9,774 nt of DNA from Desulfuromonadales bacterium (GCA_014859615.1 JACUTX010000080.1:1-9774); one strand, 5' to 3'. Positions 1 through 7,458 are shown, counted from the first letter of the stretch. Numbers and translations: made by a program. The notes: generated by a model from the letters alone, not told the origin.

Positions 1-1908
1 GGCTTCGAGCTCAGCCTTCTCTTGTGCGGCCTTTTTACGGGCGGCGACCGCCCACTGCCACTCTTTCTCCTTGAGTTCAACCATATCGATACCGAAATAA
101 GCACCGAGTATCTCCCGAGAAATCGGGCCCGCGACCGAGCTGCCATGGCTCCCATGCTCAACAATCACCGCAACGGCTATTTCCGGGTTTTTTGCCGGTG
201 CATAAGAGACAAACAGAGCGTGATCGCGATGCTGGTACTTGATCTCTGCGTCATCAACACCGACCTCATCGTCAGCCTTCAGCCGGATAACCTGCGATGT
301 TCCGGTTTTCCCGGCGACGGTTATCCCAGGGAGACGGCTCGCCCAGCCGGTCCCATGCGGCTCATTGACGACAGCCTCCAGTCCGGCCCTGACCGGGGCG
401 AGTTGATCCTCGGTCAATTGCGCCGTCCCGAGCCGTTCAACAGACTGCTGCAACACAATCTCACCGTCAAAAGTCTCGACCCTGTCGACAAGGTAGGGAC
501 GCATCACTTTCCCGCCATTGGCGATAGCGGCCGTCATCACCGCCAACTGCATCGGCGTGGTCAAAACAAAGCCCTGACCGATCGCAGCGATAATTGACTC
601 CCCATCATACCAGCGCTCATTAAAGCGCTGCTTTTTCCAGGCCGTATCGGGAATCAGGCCACTGCGTTCGCTATCGGGTCGATACCCACCGACCGAATCG
701 AGTCCAAGTTCACGCGACATTTTGGCAATAGTGTCGATCCCTATCTTCTGACCGACCTCGTAAAACCAGACATCACAACTCTCGCGGAGCGCTTTTTTCA
801 GATCGGTTTTCCCGTGTCCTCTCTTTTTCCAACAGCGAAATTCACGATTACCGAGTTCGATCTTCCCTCGACAATCGACCTCAAATTCAGGCATGATCAG
901 TCCGCTGCGCAAGGCAGCCAGAGCCGTGACCAGTTTAAAGGTCGAACCGGGAGGGTACTGCCCCTTAAGGGCCTTGTTGGTCAAAGGATGACGGCTGTTT
1001 TTCAATAGAGCCAGCCATTCATCACCGCTGATCCCCCGGGCAAAAAATGCCGGATCAAAAGACGGTTTACTGGTCATGGCCAGAATTGCACCGGTGCGGA
1101 CATCGATCGCCACCGCAGCGCCGGCCTGGTCACCAAAAGCCGCTTCGGCCGCCTGCTGAATCTTCCTGTCGAGAGTCAGGAATACCTTGAGGCCAGGCTT
1201 CGGTTCCTGAATCTTCAGGGTCCGCAGCCCTTTCCCTTTAACATCGACCTCCAGAAGTCGACTCCCTTCCTGACCCTGCAGATACTTTTCGAGATAACGC
1301 TCAATTCCCGATTTGCCGACAAAATCCCCGCCACTATGGTTATTAAAGTTTGAACTGCGCAGCTCTTCCTCGGTGATCTCACCGAGGTAACCGAACAGAT
1401 GCGCCCCGAGTTCACCATTTGGGTAAGCGCGGACCGGCGTCACCAGCGTCAGCACGCCGGGAAGATCGATGGCGTTCTCCTGAATCCGTTCAATCGCCTC
1501 CCGATCGACATTAACTGCCAACGGAACCGGTCGGTAGTGCGGCAGAGACTTCCCTTTTGACCAGTTTTGCTTCAAAGTCTCTTCGTTCACCGACAAATAT
1601 TCAGCCAGCTGTCTGATCATGGTCTGGCTGTCATCAACTTCCTGACGCAGTGCAGCGATGGTAAAACCGGGCCGATTATCGACCAGCAGCTCTCCATGAC
1701 GATCGTAAATCGGACCACGTTCGGCCGCCACCGGGACATAACGGACACGGTTTTTTTCAGACAGGAGCTGATACCGTTCCGCACTGATGATCTGCAAAAA
1801 CCAGAGCCGCAGCAGCAACACGGTAAAGATCGCCAGAACCATCAGAATAAGGAGGGTAAAGCGGGATTTGAGCCTGGGAAGATCGACCCAGCGGGATCTA
1901 ATCGTCAT
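1..1908 (-). CDS. mrdA: Penicillin-binding protein 2 (peptidoglycan DD-transpeptidase of the elongasome), partial at window edge
   Basis: Class B PBP that cross-links new peptidoglycan during lateral growth, working with RodA, MreC, MreD and MreB at the inner membrane. My translation from the ATG at 1908-1906 runs 636 codons without a stop to base 1, so the C-terminus lies off the left edge; E. coli PBP2 is about 633 aa, so little should be missing. Visible parts: cytoplasmic start, one membrane anchor at about residues 17-40, the dimerisation/pedestal start RGPIYDRHGE at about 64-73, the active-site SxxK motif STFK with nucleophile Ser322, the second motif SCD at 377-379 (SxD rather than SxN, as usual for PBP2), and KTGTS from Lys534. 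Cys346, Cys359, His365 and Cys378 lie between the first two motifs and may bind zinc. The tail is rich in Lys, Glu and Ala. The start overlaps the mreD end by 11 nt and has no strong ribosome site of its own, which suggests coupling. Confidence 0.96.
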   Translation of the reverse strand, partial: MTIRSRWVDLPRLKSRFTLLILMVLAIFTVLLLRLWFLQIISAERYQLLSEKNRVRYVPVAAERGPIYDRHGELLVDNRPGFTIAALRQEVDDSQTMIRQLAEYLSVNEETLKQNWSKGKSLPHYRPVPLAVNVDREAIERIQENAIDLPGVLTLVTPVRAYPNGELGAHLFGYLGEITEEELRSSNFNNHSGGDFVGKSGIERYLEKYLQGQEGSRLLEVDVKGKGLRTLKIQEPKPGLKVFLTLDRKIQQAAEAAFGDQAGAAVAIDVRTGAILAMTSKPSFDPAFFARGISGDEWLALLKNSRHPLTNKALKGQYPPGSTFKLVTALAALRSGLIMPEFEVDCRGKIELGNREFRCWKKRGHGKTDLKKALRESCDVWFYEVGQKIGIDTIAKMSRELGLDSVGGYRPDSERSGLIPDTAWKKQRFNERWYDGESIIAAIGQGFVLTTPMQLAVMTAAIANGGKVMRPYLVDRVETFDGEIVLQQSVERLGTAQLTEDQLAPVRAGLEAVVNEPHGTGWASRLPGITVAGKTGTSQVIRLKADDEVGVDDAEIKYQHRDHALFVSYAPAKNPEIAVAVIVEHGSHGSSVAGPISREILGAYFGIDMVELKEKEWQWAVAARKKAAQEKAELEA

Positions 1909-2425
1909 AACGTTCATCCAGGCGTTGCAGGCCCGGCACCACTAGCCGGAAAAATCGCTTTTGCAGCCAGGTTACAAACAGCATCAGAAGGACGGCAGCA
2001 AAGACGTTCATCAACAACTGCCCCGGCAGATGATGCAGAACAATCTGCCAGAGCGCACCGGCTTCAGCAAAAGCTCCGAGCAGAACCAGCAGGCTGGCCT
2101 GAAACAAGGTTGCGCAAAAAACCAGAAACAGGAGCAGAAACGGATTTTCAGAATTAAAATAACAGATCGTGCTGCGGACACCGAAAAAAATCAGCAGAAA
2201 AACCACGCCGTACATACCGAGAGAGCTTCCGGCAAAAACGTCCAGGAGAAGACCAAAACCGTAAGAGAACAGGCCGCCGGAGCTGTATTTTTCACTGATG
2301 CCGATATAAACAATCAAAACCAGAATCAGATCAGGTTTTAAATAAAAAGGGAGAATACGGGGGAAGACCGCAGTCTGAATCAACAAACCGACCAATCCGA
2401 ACAGAAGATAAAAGAGGATACGCAT
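1898..2425 (-). CDS. mreD: Rod shape-determining membrane protein MreD
   Basis: Small integral membrane protein of the elongasome; in the family it binds MreC and helps couple MreB to PBP2/RodA. The 175-aa product is almost wholly hydrophobic, with about five membrane segments (roughly residues 4-22, 31-46, 51-68 with 72-85, 96-118 and 127-153). Family-like motifs are KPDLILVLIVYIGI at 30-43 and GLLLDVFAGSSLGMYG at 58-73. The length is typical of MreD (about 160-175 aa). The start codon shares one base with the mreC stop (TAATG), and a GGGAGGGG ribosome site lies 5 nt upstream (plus-strand 2431-2438). The 3' end overlaps mrdA by 11 nt. Sequence conservation in MreD is low, so the call rests on hydrophobicity, motifs and position between mreC and mrdA. 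Confidence 0.94.
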   Translation of the reverse strand: MRILFYLLFGLVGLLIQTAVFPRILPFYLKPDLILVLIVYIGISEKYSSGGLFSYGFGLLLDVFAGSSLGMYGVVFLLIFFGVRSTICYFNSENPFLLLFLVFCATLFQASLLVLLGAFAEAGALWQIVLHHLPGQLLMNVFAAVLLMLFVTWLQKRFFRLVVPGLQRLDERYDD

Positions 2426-3243
2426 TACGGCCCCTCCCTGAGCAGAACCAGAACCTCCTCCAGACGGGAGAAATCGACGGTCGGCTTGATGCTGATCGGC
2501 TGAAACAGGCCATACTCAAGCGGCGTAACCTTATCGACGTGACCGATTGTCAGCCCCTTCGGGAAGACCCCGCCGGTCCCGGAGGTCACAATCAGATCCC
2601 CTTCAGCAATATCTTTTAACCGCAAGGCAAAATCGAGAGTTAAATCGGCCCCCACTCCCCGGGCGATACCACGGGTCCGGTTTTTTTGAACCAGCGAAGC
2701 GACGGCTGATGCGGCGTCGGTAATCAACAAAACTCGCGATTGCTGCGCCGCCACACGAATGGTCCGCCCAACAACACCCTCGGCAACAACCACCGGCATC
2801 CCCTCCAGCACGCCATCGTCTGCCCCCTTGTCGATGACGACGGTGCGAAACCAGCTGGAAGCATCTTCACTGATCACCTGTGCCGGCAAGGTGACCAGAT
2901 CAACCTCCGCTTTAAACTCGAGCAGTTTGCGCAGCCGTTCGTTTGCGAGTCGAATCTCCTGAACCTGCATCAGTTCAGAATGAAGGAGTCTGTTTTGAGT
3001 CAACAACTGATCGTTCTTTTCAGCTGTATCGACCAACCAGAGGTAGTGGGTCCAGATATCGGCGGCCCCCTGCCAGATCGTATCGAGGGCGCTGTGTATC
3101 GGCACGGTCATCTGCAGGACAGCCCGCTCAAAGAGGGTTGACGCCCCACCCCGGCGGAGATTGGACGAGTAGAAAAGCAGCGAGACCAGAATAAGGGCAC
3201 TGATCAGAATTTGTCTGCGATAACGCGTGAGCAGATCAAACAT
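2425..3243 (-). CDS. mreC: Rod shape-determining protein MreC
   Basis: Bitopic inner-membrane protein whose periplasmic part activates PBP2/RodA and scaffolds the elongasome. The 272-aa product has a short basic cytoplasmic start, one membrane segment at about residues 11-26, a coiled-coil-like stretch at about 74-110, and then the MreC beta-domain. Diagnostic stretches are WFRTVVIDKGADDGV at 131-145, GVVGR at 156-160, TSGTGGVFPKGLTIG at 220-234 and VDFSRLEEVLVL at 256-267. A CCGGAG ribosome site lies 9 nt before the ATG. The gene follows mreB after a 97-nt gap that contains an intrinsic-type terminator, so its transcription probably depends on read-through from mreB; I see no clear separate promoter. 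Confidence 0.97.
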   Translation of the reverse strand: MFDLLTRYRRQILISALILVSLLFYSSNLRRGGASTLFERAVLQMTVPIHSALDTIWQGAADIWTHYLWLVDTAEKNDQLLTQNRLLHSELMQVQEIRLANERLRKLLEFKAEVDLVTLPAQVISEDASSWFRTVVIDKGADDGVLEGMPVVVAEGVVGRTIRVAAQQSRVLLITDAASAVASLVQKNRTRGIARGVGADLTLDFALRLKDIAEGDLIVTSGTGGVFPKGLTIGHVDKVTPLEYGLFQPISIKPTVDFSRLEEVLVLLREGP

Positions 3244-3271
3244 GAAACGACACTCCGGCTACTCCAGAAAA

Positions 3272-3296
3272 AAAAGAGGGCCACAGGCCCTCTTTT
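3272..3296 (-). terminator. Intrinsic terminator/attenuator between mreB and mreC
   Basis: A perfect inverted repeat pairs AAAAGAGGGCC (3272-3282) with GGCCCTCTTTT (3286-3296) across a 3-nt loop, an 11-bp stem with a GC-rich core. On the minus strand the stem runs directly into eight consecutive T (plus-strand A run 3268-3275), the classic arrangement for factor-independent termination of mreB transcripts. On the plus strand only four T follow, so it is directional. Because mreC, mreD and mrdA continue in the same direction without an obvious new promoter, it more likely acts as a partial terminator that lowers downstream expression than as an operon end. Confidence 0.85.
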
Positions 3297-3340
3297 CTCG
3301 AAAACGTTAAATCAAGAGACAGATGGCACGAACCAACAGT

Positions 3341-4384
3341 TCAGGAGGCGATAGCAACCCGTCGCAACAGATCGATTTCGTCCAACACCTTGCCGGACCC
3401 GAGGACAACGCAAGAGAGTGGATCTTCGGCAATAACGACCGGCAGACCGGTCTCTTCACGCAGGAGAAGATCGAGGTTGCGCAACAGAGCACCTCCGCCA
3501 GCGAGAACAATCCCCTTATCAACAATATCGGCAGCCAGTTCCGGCGGAGTCCGTTCCAGAGCCATCCGGATCGTCTCGACGATCGTGTTCACCGGCTCGG
3601 AGAGTGCTTCGCGAATTTCGGCGGCACTGATCGTGAGCGTCTTGGGGATACCACTGACCAGGTCACGCCCCTTCACCTCCATCGTCCCTTCGTCATCCCA
3701 GGGGTAAGCGCTGCCGATCTCGATCTTGATCTGCTCAGCTGTTCGTTCGCCAATCAGCATGTTGTACCGACGTTTCATATGCTGAGCGATCGCTTCATCC
3801 ATCTTGTCGCCACCGACGCGAACAGACTTGGCATAGACGATCCCCGACAATGAGATAACGGCGACCTCGGTGGTGCCGCCACCGATATCGACAATCATAT
3901 TGCCGGACGCCTCGGTAATCGGCAGACCGGCACCGATCGCTGCCGCCATCGGCTCTTCGATCAGATAAACTTCACGGGCTCCGGCCGATTCGGCCGCCTC
4001 ACGCACCGCTCTTTTTTCGACCTGGGTAATTCCGGACGGAACGCAGATCACAATCCGCGGACGGGCCATGGTCTTGCGATTATGAACCTTCTGGATAAAA
4101 TACCGGAGCATCTCTTCGGTGATGTCAAAATCGGCAATGACGCCATCTTTCATCGGTCTGATAGCGATGATACTGCCGGGTGTCCGGCCGAGCATTTTTT
4201 TCGCTTCCATACCGACCGCCAGGACCTTGGTCTGCCCCAAATGATCTTTTTGTACAGCCACTACCGACGGTTCACTGACAACGACCCCTTCCCCCCTGGA
4301 AAAAACCAGAGTATTGGCGGTGCCGAGGTCGATTGCAAGGTCATTGGAGAACAAACCCCAGATTGCGTCGAAAAGATTTGCCAT
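3341..4384 (-). CDS. mreB: Rod shape-determining actin homologue MreB
   Basis: Bacterial actin that forms membrane-bound filaments in the cytoplasm and orients the lateral wall synthesis machine. The product is 347 aa, the same length as E. coli MreB. The actin-fold nucleotide-binding motifs are all present: phosphate-1 AIDLGTANT at 17-25, phosphate-2 IVDIGGGTTEV at 164-174 and the adenosine motif GIVLAGGGALLRNL at 291-304. Also family-like are the connecting EEPMAAAIGAG region (143-153) and the start MANLFDAIWGLF, which resembles the amphipathic membrane-binding helix. I chose the ATG at 4384-4382 because it gives the family length and has a GGGAGAG ribosome site 8 nt upstream. The frame stays open 22 codons further, to 4450, but that extension has no family-like sequence. 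First gene of the mre operon. Confidence 0.98.
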   Translation of the reverse strand: MANLFDAIWGLFSNDLAIDLGTANTLVFSRGEGVVVSEPSVVAVQKDHLGQTKVLAVGMEAKKMLGRTPGSIIAIRPMKDGVIADFDITEEMLRYFIQKVHNRKTMARPRIVICVPSGITQVEKRAVREAAESAGAREVYLIEEPMAAAIGAGLPITEASGNMIVDIGGGTTEVAVISLSGIVYAKSVRVGGDKMDEAIAQHMKRRYNMLIGERTAEQIKIEIGSAYPWDDEGTMEVKGRDLVSGIPKTLTISAAEIREALSEPVNTIVETIRMALERTPPELAADIVDKGIVLAGGGALLRNLDLLLREETGLPVVIAEDPLSCVVLGSGKVLDEIDLLRRVAIAS

Positions 4385-4392
4385 GACAGTCA

Positions 4393-4408
4393 CTCTCCCT
4401 GACAGGGA
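4393..4408 (-). promoter_or_regulatory. mreB ribosome-binding site inside a 13-bp inverted repeat
   Basis: On the minus strand GGGAGAG (plus-strand 4393-4399) lies 8 nt before the mreB ATG and supports that start. It overlaps a perfect 13-bp inverted repeat, TCCCTG-A-CAGGGA at 4396-4408. A one-base centre is too tight for a hairpin, so if it matters it would be a protein-binding site on DNA or a dimerising RNA element. It may be chance. Confidence 0.5.
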
Positions 4409-4486
4409 TACGGCGGATACCGTCCCTAAAATAGTTGCTAACACTAACAAAATTTACACTCGCTTTGCAAGAGAGAAAAGCAAAAA

Positions 4487-4515
4487 GTTATTGCATTTAA
4501 ACCCCTTATTGTCTA
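4487..4515 (-). promoter_or_regulatory. Candidate sigma-70-type promoter for mreB
   Basis: Read on the minus strand: -35 TAGACA (plus-strand 4510-4515, 5 of 6 to TTGACA), a 17-nt spacer, and -10 AATAAC (4487-4492, 4 of 6 to TATAAT) preceded by TG at the extended -10 position. Transcription would begin near 4480, giving a leader of about 95 nt before mreB. Found by eye only; other AT-rich sites lie nearby. Confidence 0.45.
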
Positions 4516-4519
4516 ACAT
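4491..4519 (+). promoter_or_regulatory. Candidate promoter for the ppiD-purC unit
   Basis: Plus strand: -35-like TTGCAT (4491-4496), a 17-nt spacer, and -10-like TAACAT (4514-4519, 4 of 6). The -35 match is poor (3 of 6). It physically overlaps the candidate mreB promoter on the other strand, so the two units may compete or share control. The 188-nt intergenic region also has three CTAACA copies, at 4438-4443, 4444-4449 and 4513-4518. Confidence 0.3.
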
Positions 4520-4572
4520 TCGCCACTATTCAGAGCAAAATCACCCCTCTCGCAAGGAGTAAAATAGATATC

Positions 4573-6513
4573 ATGCTTGACCTCATACGCAAGAAACAAC
4601 AGACAACGCTCATAAAATTCGTTTTCTGGCTGATTATCGCCACTTTTGTCGGGACCATTTTTCTGGTCTGGGGGAAGGGGGACGACCGCGGCCCGGAGAG
4701 TGCTGCCGCAGCGATAACCGTAAACGGCATGGAGGTGAGTGCCGCGGAGTACAAAAACGCTTACGACAACCTCTATCGGTTTTATCAGAGTATCTATGGC
4801 AACAGTTTCAATGCCGAGATGGAAAAACTGCTCAAACTCAGCCAGAGCGCCTACGATCAGATCGTCCGCCAGATTCTTCTTCTTCAAGAAGGGGCGAGAC
4901 TCGGAATTTCGGTCTCCCGTCAGGACGTGGTCGACGCCATCGCCCAGATTCCACAGTTTCAGGTAGACGGCAATTTTGATCGGAATACTTATCTTCAGAT
5001 TCTCTCTTATCAACGGATCACTCCGGACGCTTTTGAGGCTGACCAGAAGCGAACGCTTCTGACACAAAAAACCGAGTCGACCCTCAAGGACGGCGTCACT
5101 GTCAGCGCCGCCGACATTGAAACAGAATTCGTAAATCAGAATGAAACCGTCGATCTCTCTTTCGTCCGTGTCAATCCGGCTGATTTCGAAAAAAATGTTC
5201 AGATCGACGATAAAGCGTTAAACAGTTTCTACGCCGAGAATCAGGAACAGTTCCGCACCCCCCCCCGCATTGCGCTGCGCTACCTGCAGTTCGACCCGGC
5301 TCGCTACATCGATGAAGTCGAGCTCGAAGAAGAGGAGATCAATAAATACTACCGTCGCAATCTCGATCTTTATGCTACCGAAGAGGCGGTTGTCGCTTCG
5401 CACATCCTGATTAAAGTCGCGCCGACGGACAGCGCTACAAAAAAAGATGAAAAACGCAAGCTGGCCGAAAAGATTCTGGATCAGGTCAACGCCGGAGGTG
5501 ATTTTGCCGCACTGGCTCGCAAATATTCAGACGATCCGGGGAGCGCCGGCAAAGGGGGCGATCTCGGTTCATTCGGCCGCGGCACCATGGTTTCTGAATT
5601 TGAGCAGACCGCCTTCTCTATGAGACCCGGCGAAGTCAGTGATCTGGTAGAGACCCAATTCGGACTGCATATTATCAAACTGTCCGATTACATCAAAGCA
5701 GACATCAAACCGCTCGACGAGGTGATTGATCAGGTCAAGGCGGGACTGCGGATTGAAAAATCGGCTAAATTCGCTTTTGAAAAAGCGATGGACGCCTACA
5801 ACATCAACCGCAAGAGCGGCGATCTGGAAAAGGCAGCGACCGAATTCAACCTCGGCATCAAGGAGACCGGCCTCTTTACCCGCGAGCAGTCGATTGACGG
5901 GATCGGCACCTCGGCTGAAGTGACCAAAGCCGCCTTCGCACTGCAAGAGGGGGAGCTGGCCCGGCCGATCGCAGAGAAGAATGCGATCTACCTGATCACC
6001 TTAAAAGAACGCCAGGAGAGCCGCATCCCTGAGCTTTCAGCTATCCGGAGCAAGGTTGAGGAGGCGTATCGTCAACAGGAAGCCCACCCCCTCGCCCGAC
6101 AGGCTGCCGCACAACTTCTCGCCGACCTGCAAGCCGGTAAAAAGCTGGAATCTCTGGCCAAAGGGGTCAAAGCCAAGGTTGAGCAGACCGGGCCGTTTGC
6201 CCGCACCTTCGGCGATTCGGTTCCGCGCATCGGCGAATCCGCCGATCTAACCAAGGCTGCTTTCGAACTGACAACCGAAGCACCGGTGGCCCCGAAGCTG
6301 TACGAGATCGGCGGACGGTTTATCGTTGTCACGTTAAAACAGAAAATTGCGGCAGACCTTGCGCAGCTCGACGAAGTCAAGCGCAATGAACTCAGGACAT
6401 CCGTTCAGGCCGCAAAACAACGCGAACTTCTCGATCTACGTCTCGAAACCTTAAAAAATGAGGCCGAGATCACTCTTTCACCCTACATCCTCTCACTTGG
6501 AGTTGTGAAATGA
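4573..6513 (+). CDS. ppiD: PpiD-type membrane-anchored periplasmic chaperone / parvulin peptidyl-prolyl isomerase
   Basis: Predicted inner-membrane folding factor facing the periplasm, helping proteins that leave the Sec translocon. The 646-aa product (E. coli PpiD 623 aa) has a short basic start, one uncleaved membrane anchor at about 14-34, a SurA-like N-terminal chaperone region at about 46-230, a parvulin domain at about 273-371, and two related C-terminal segments (about 426-480 and 531-590) sharing the pattern TG-x-F...IG-x-S/T-A-x-x-TKAAF-x-L. The parvulin domain keeps SHILIK with His277, GGDFAALARKYSDD at 308-321, GGDLGSFGRGTMV at 328-340 and FGLHII at 363-368, so it looks catalytically competent. 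An AGGAG ribosome site at 4555-4559 lies 13 nt before the ATG, slightly far; no other in-frame start fits. A run of nine C at 5258-5266 falls inside the gene. The stop overlaps the purC start, so the two are probably co-translated. SurA is the alternative name, but the N-terminal anchor and length favour PpiD. Confidence 0.92.
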   Translation: MLDLIRKKQQTTLIKFVFWLIIATFVGTIFLVWGKGDDRGPESAAAAITVNGMEVSAAEYKNAYDNLYRFYQSIYGNSFNAEMEKLLKLSQSAYDQIVRQILLLQEGARLGISVSRQDVVDAIAQIPQFQVDGNFDRNTYLQILSYQRITPDAFEADQKRTLLTQKTESTLKDGVTVSAADIETEFVNQNETVDLSFVRVNPADFEKNVQIDDKALNSFYAENQEQFRTPPRIALRYLQFDPARYIDEVELEEEEINKYYRRNLDLYATEEAVVASHILIKVAPTDSATKKDEKRKLAEKILDQVNAGGDFAALARKYSDDPGSAGKGGDLGSFGRGTMVSEFEQTAFSMRPGEVSDLVETQFGLHIIKLSDYIKADIKPLDEVIDQVKAGLRIEKSAKFAFEKAMDAYNINRKSGDLEKAATEFNLGIKETGLFTREQSIDGIGTSAEVTKAAFALQEGELARPIAEKNAIYLITLKERQESRIPELSAIRSKVEEAYRQQEAHPLARQAAAQLLADLQAGKKLESLAKGVKAKVEQTGPFARTFGDSVPRIGESADLTKAAFELTTEAPVAPKLYEIGGRFIVVTLKQKIAADLAQLDEVKRNELRTSVQAAKQRELLDLRLETLKNEAEITLSPYILSLGVVK

Positions 6514-7403
6514 TTCCGATTATCATGAACTGCGACCTTCCAGACCTCAATCTGGTCAACCGCGGCAAAGTCCGCGATATCTACGACCTCGGTGAGCACC
6601 TTTTGATCGTCACATCCGACCGGATCTCTGCCTTTGATGTCGTCATGGATCAGGGGATCCCGTACAAGGGACAGGTTCTCAATCAGATGTCGATCTTCTG
6701 GTTCAAGCAGATGGACGGCCTGATTCCGAACCACATTGTCGCGACCGAAGTTGATGATTTTCCCGTCGCAACCCACAAATATCGCGCTCAGCTTGAAGGG
6801 CGGAGCATGTTGGTCAAAAAAGCACAACCGCTCCCGGTCGAGTGCATTGTGCGCGGTTACATCTCCGGTTCCGGCTGGAAAGAGTACCAGCAAAAAGGGA
6901 GCATTTGCGGCATTGAACTCCCGAAGAATCTACTGGAGAGTTCAATCCTCCCCGAGACCATCTTCACCCCCTCAACCAAGGCCGATCTCGGATCTCATGA
7001 TGAAAACATCTCGATGGCCGAGACGATCAAGCTGCTCGGACAAGAGACCGCCGAACAGATCAGCGACATCTCCCGTAAAATTTATACCAGGGCGCGTGAA
7101 TTCGCCGACACCAAAGGGATCATCATCGCCGACACCAAATTTGAATTCGGTTTTTTTGCCGACGAGTTGATCTGGATTGACGAAGCATTGTCACCCGACT
7201 CATCGCGCTTCTGGCCCAAAGAGAGCTACAAGCCAGGCGGTCCGCAGGCGAGTTTCGATAAACAGTTTCTGCGCGATTACCTCGAGACCCTCGATTGGGG
7301 GAAAGTTGCCCCGCCGCCGCAACTGCCGGACGAGATTGTCCAAAAGACTTCAAAAAAGTATCGCGAAGCGCTTTTTCTGCTGACCGGAATCAAGATCGGA
7401 TAG
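6510..7403 (+). CDS. purC: Phosphoribosylaminoimidazole-succinocarboxamide synthase (SAICAR synthetase)
   Basis: Cytoplasmic enzyme of de novo purine synthesis, joining CAIR and L-aspartate with ATP to give SAICAR. The 297-aa product belongs to the longer PurC type (the E. coli form is about 237 aa). Visible family motifs: RGKVRDIYDL at 18-27 (nucleotide-binding start), VTSDRISAFDVVM at 34-46, ECIVRGYISGSGWKEY at 111-126, the signature IIADTKFEFG at 205-214, and IDEALSPDSSRFWP at 223-236. The ATG overlaps the ppiD stop (ATGA) and has GGAG at 6499-6502, 7 nt upstream. A second in-frame ATG five codons later is possible but less well placed. Cotranscription with ppiD is likely from the overlap although the two functions are unrelated; the purine permease downstream fits the purine theme better. 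Confidence 0.97.
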   Translation: MIPIIMNCDLPDLNLVNRGKVRDIYDLGEHLLIVTSDRISAFDVVMDQGIPYKGQVLNQMSIFWFKQMDGLIPNHIVATEVDDFPVATHKYRAQLEGRSMLVKKAQPLPVECIVRGYISGSGWKEYQQKGSICGIELPKNLLESSILPETIFTPSTKADLGSHDENISMAETIKLLGQETAEQISDISRKIYTRAREFADTKGIIIADTKFEFGFFADELIWIDEALSPDSSRFWPKESYKPGGPQASFDKQFLRDYLETLDWGKVAPPPQLPDEIVQKTSKKYREALFLLTGIKIG

Positions 7404-7422
7404 CACAATTAATTATCATTCA

Positions 7423-7447
7423 CGACGGGGCCGGATCGGCCCCGTCG
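7423..7447 (+). terminator. Strong hairpin between purC and the TPR lipoprotein gene (no U-tract)
   Basis: Inverted repeat CGACGGGGCC (7423-7432) and GGCCCCGTCG (7438-7447) around a 5-nt loop, a 10-bp very GC-rich stem 19 nt after the purC stop. No T run follows in either direction, so it is not a textbook intrinsic terminator. It could be a U-less terminator, a pause or processing site that stabilises the ppiD-purC mRNA, or a block on translation of the next gene, whose start is only 11 nt downstream. Confidence 0.5.
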
Positions 7448-7458
7448 ACATTGAGGCC

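Noticed and set aside
22..597. Plus-strand open frame of 191 codons
   Set aside because: It lies fully opposite the conserved transpeptidase domain of mrdA, including the KTG motif, and its translation has no family-like or membrane pattern.
1567..2341. Two plus-strand open frames (1567-2157 and 1961-2341)
   Set aside because: Both are antisense shadows of mrdA and mreD; the Gln/Lys-rich translations reflect complemented Leu/Phe codons of membrane segments.
4385..4450. Longer mreB start giving 369 aa
   Set aside because: The extra 22 residues are not family-like, while the ATG at 4384 gives the standard 347 aa and has a good ribosome site.
4513..5067. Minus-strand open frame of 184 codons
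   Set aside because: It is antisense to the well-supported N-terminal half of ppiD and has no recognisable pattern or ribosome site.
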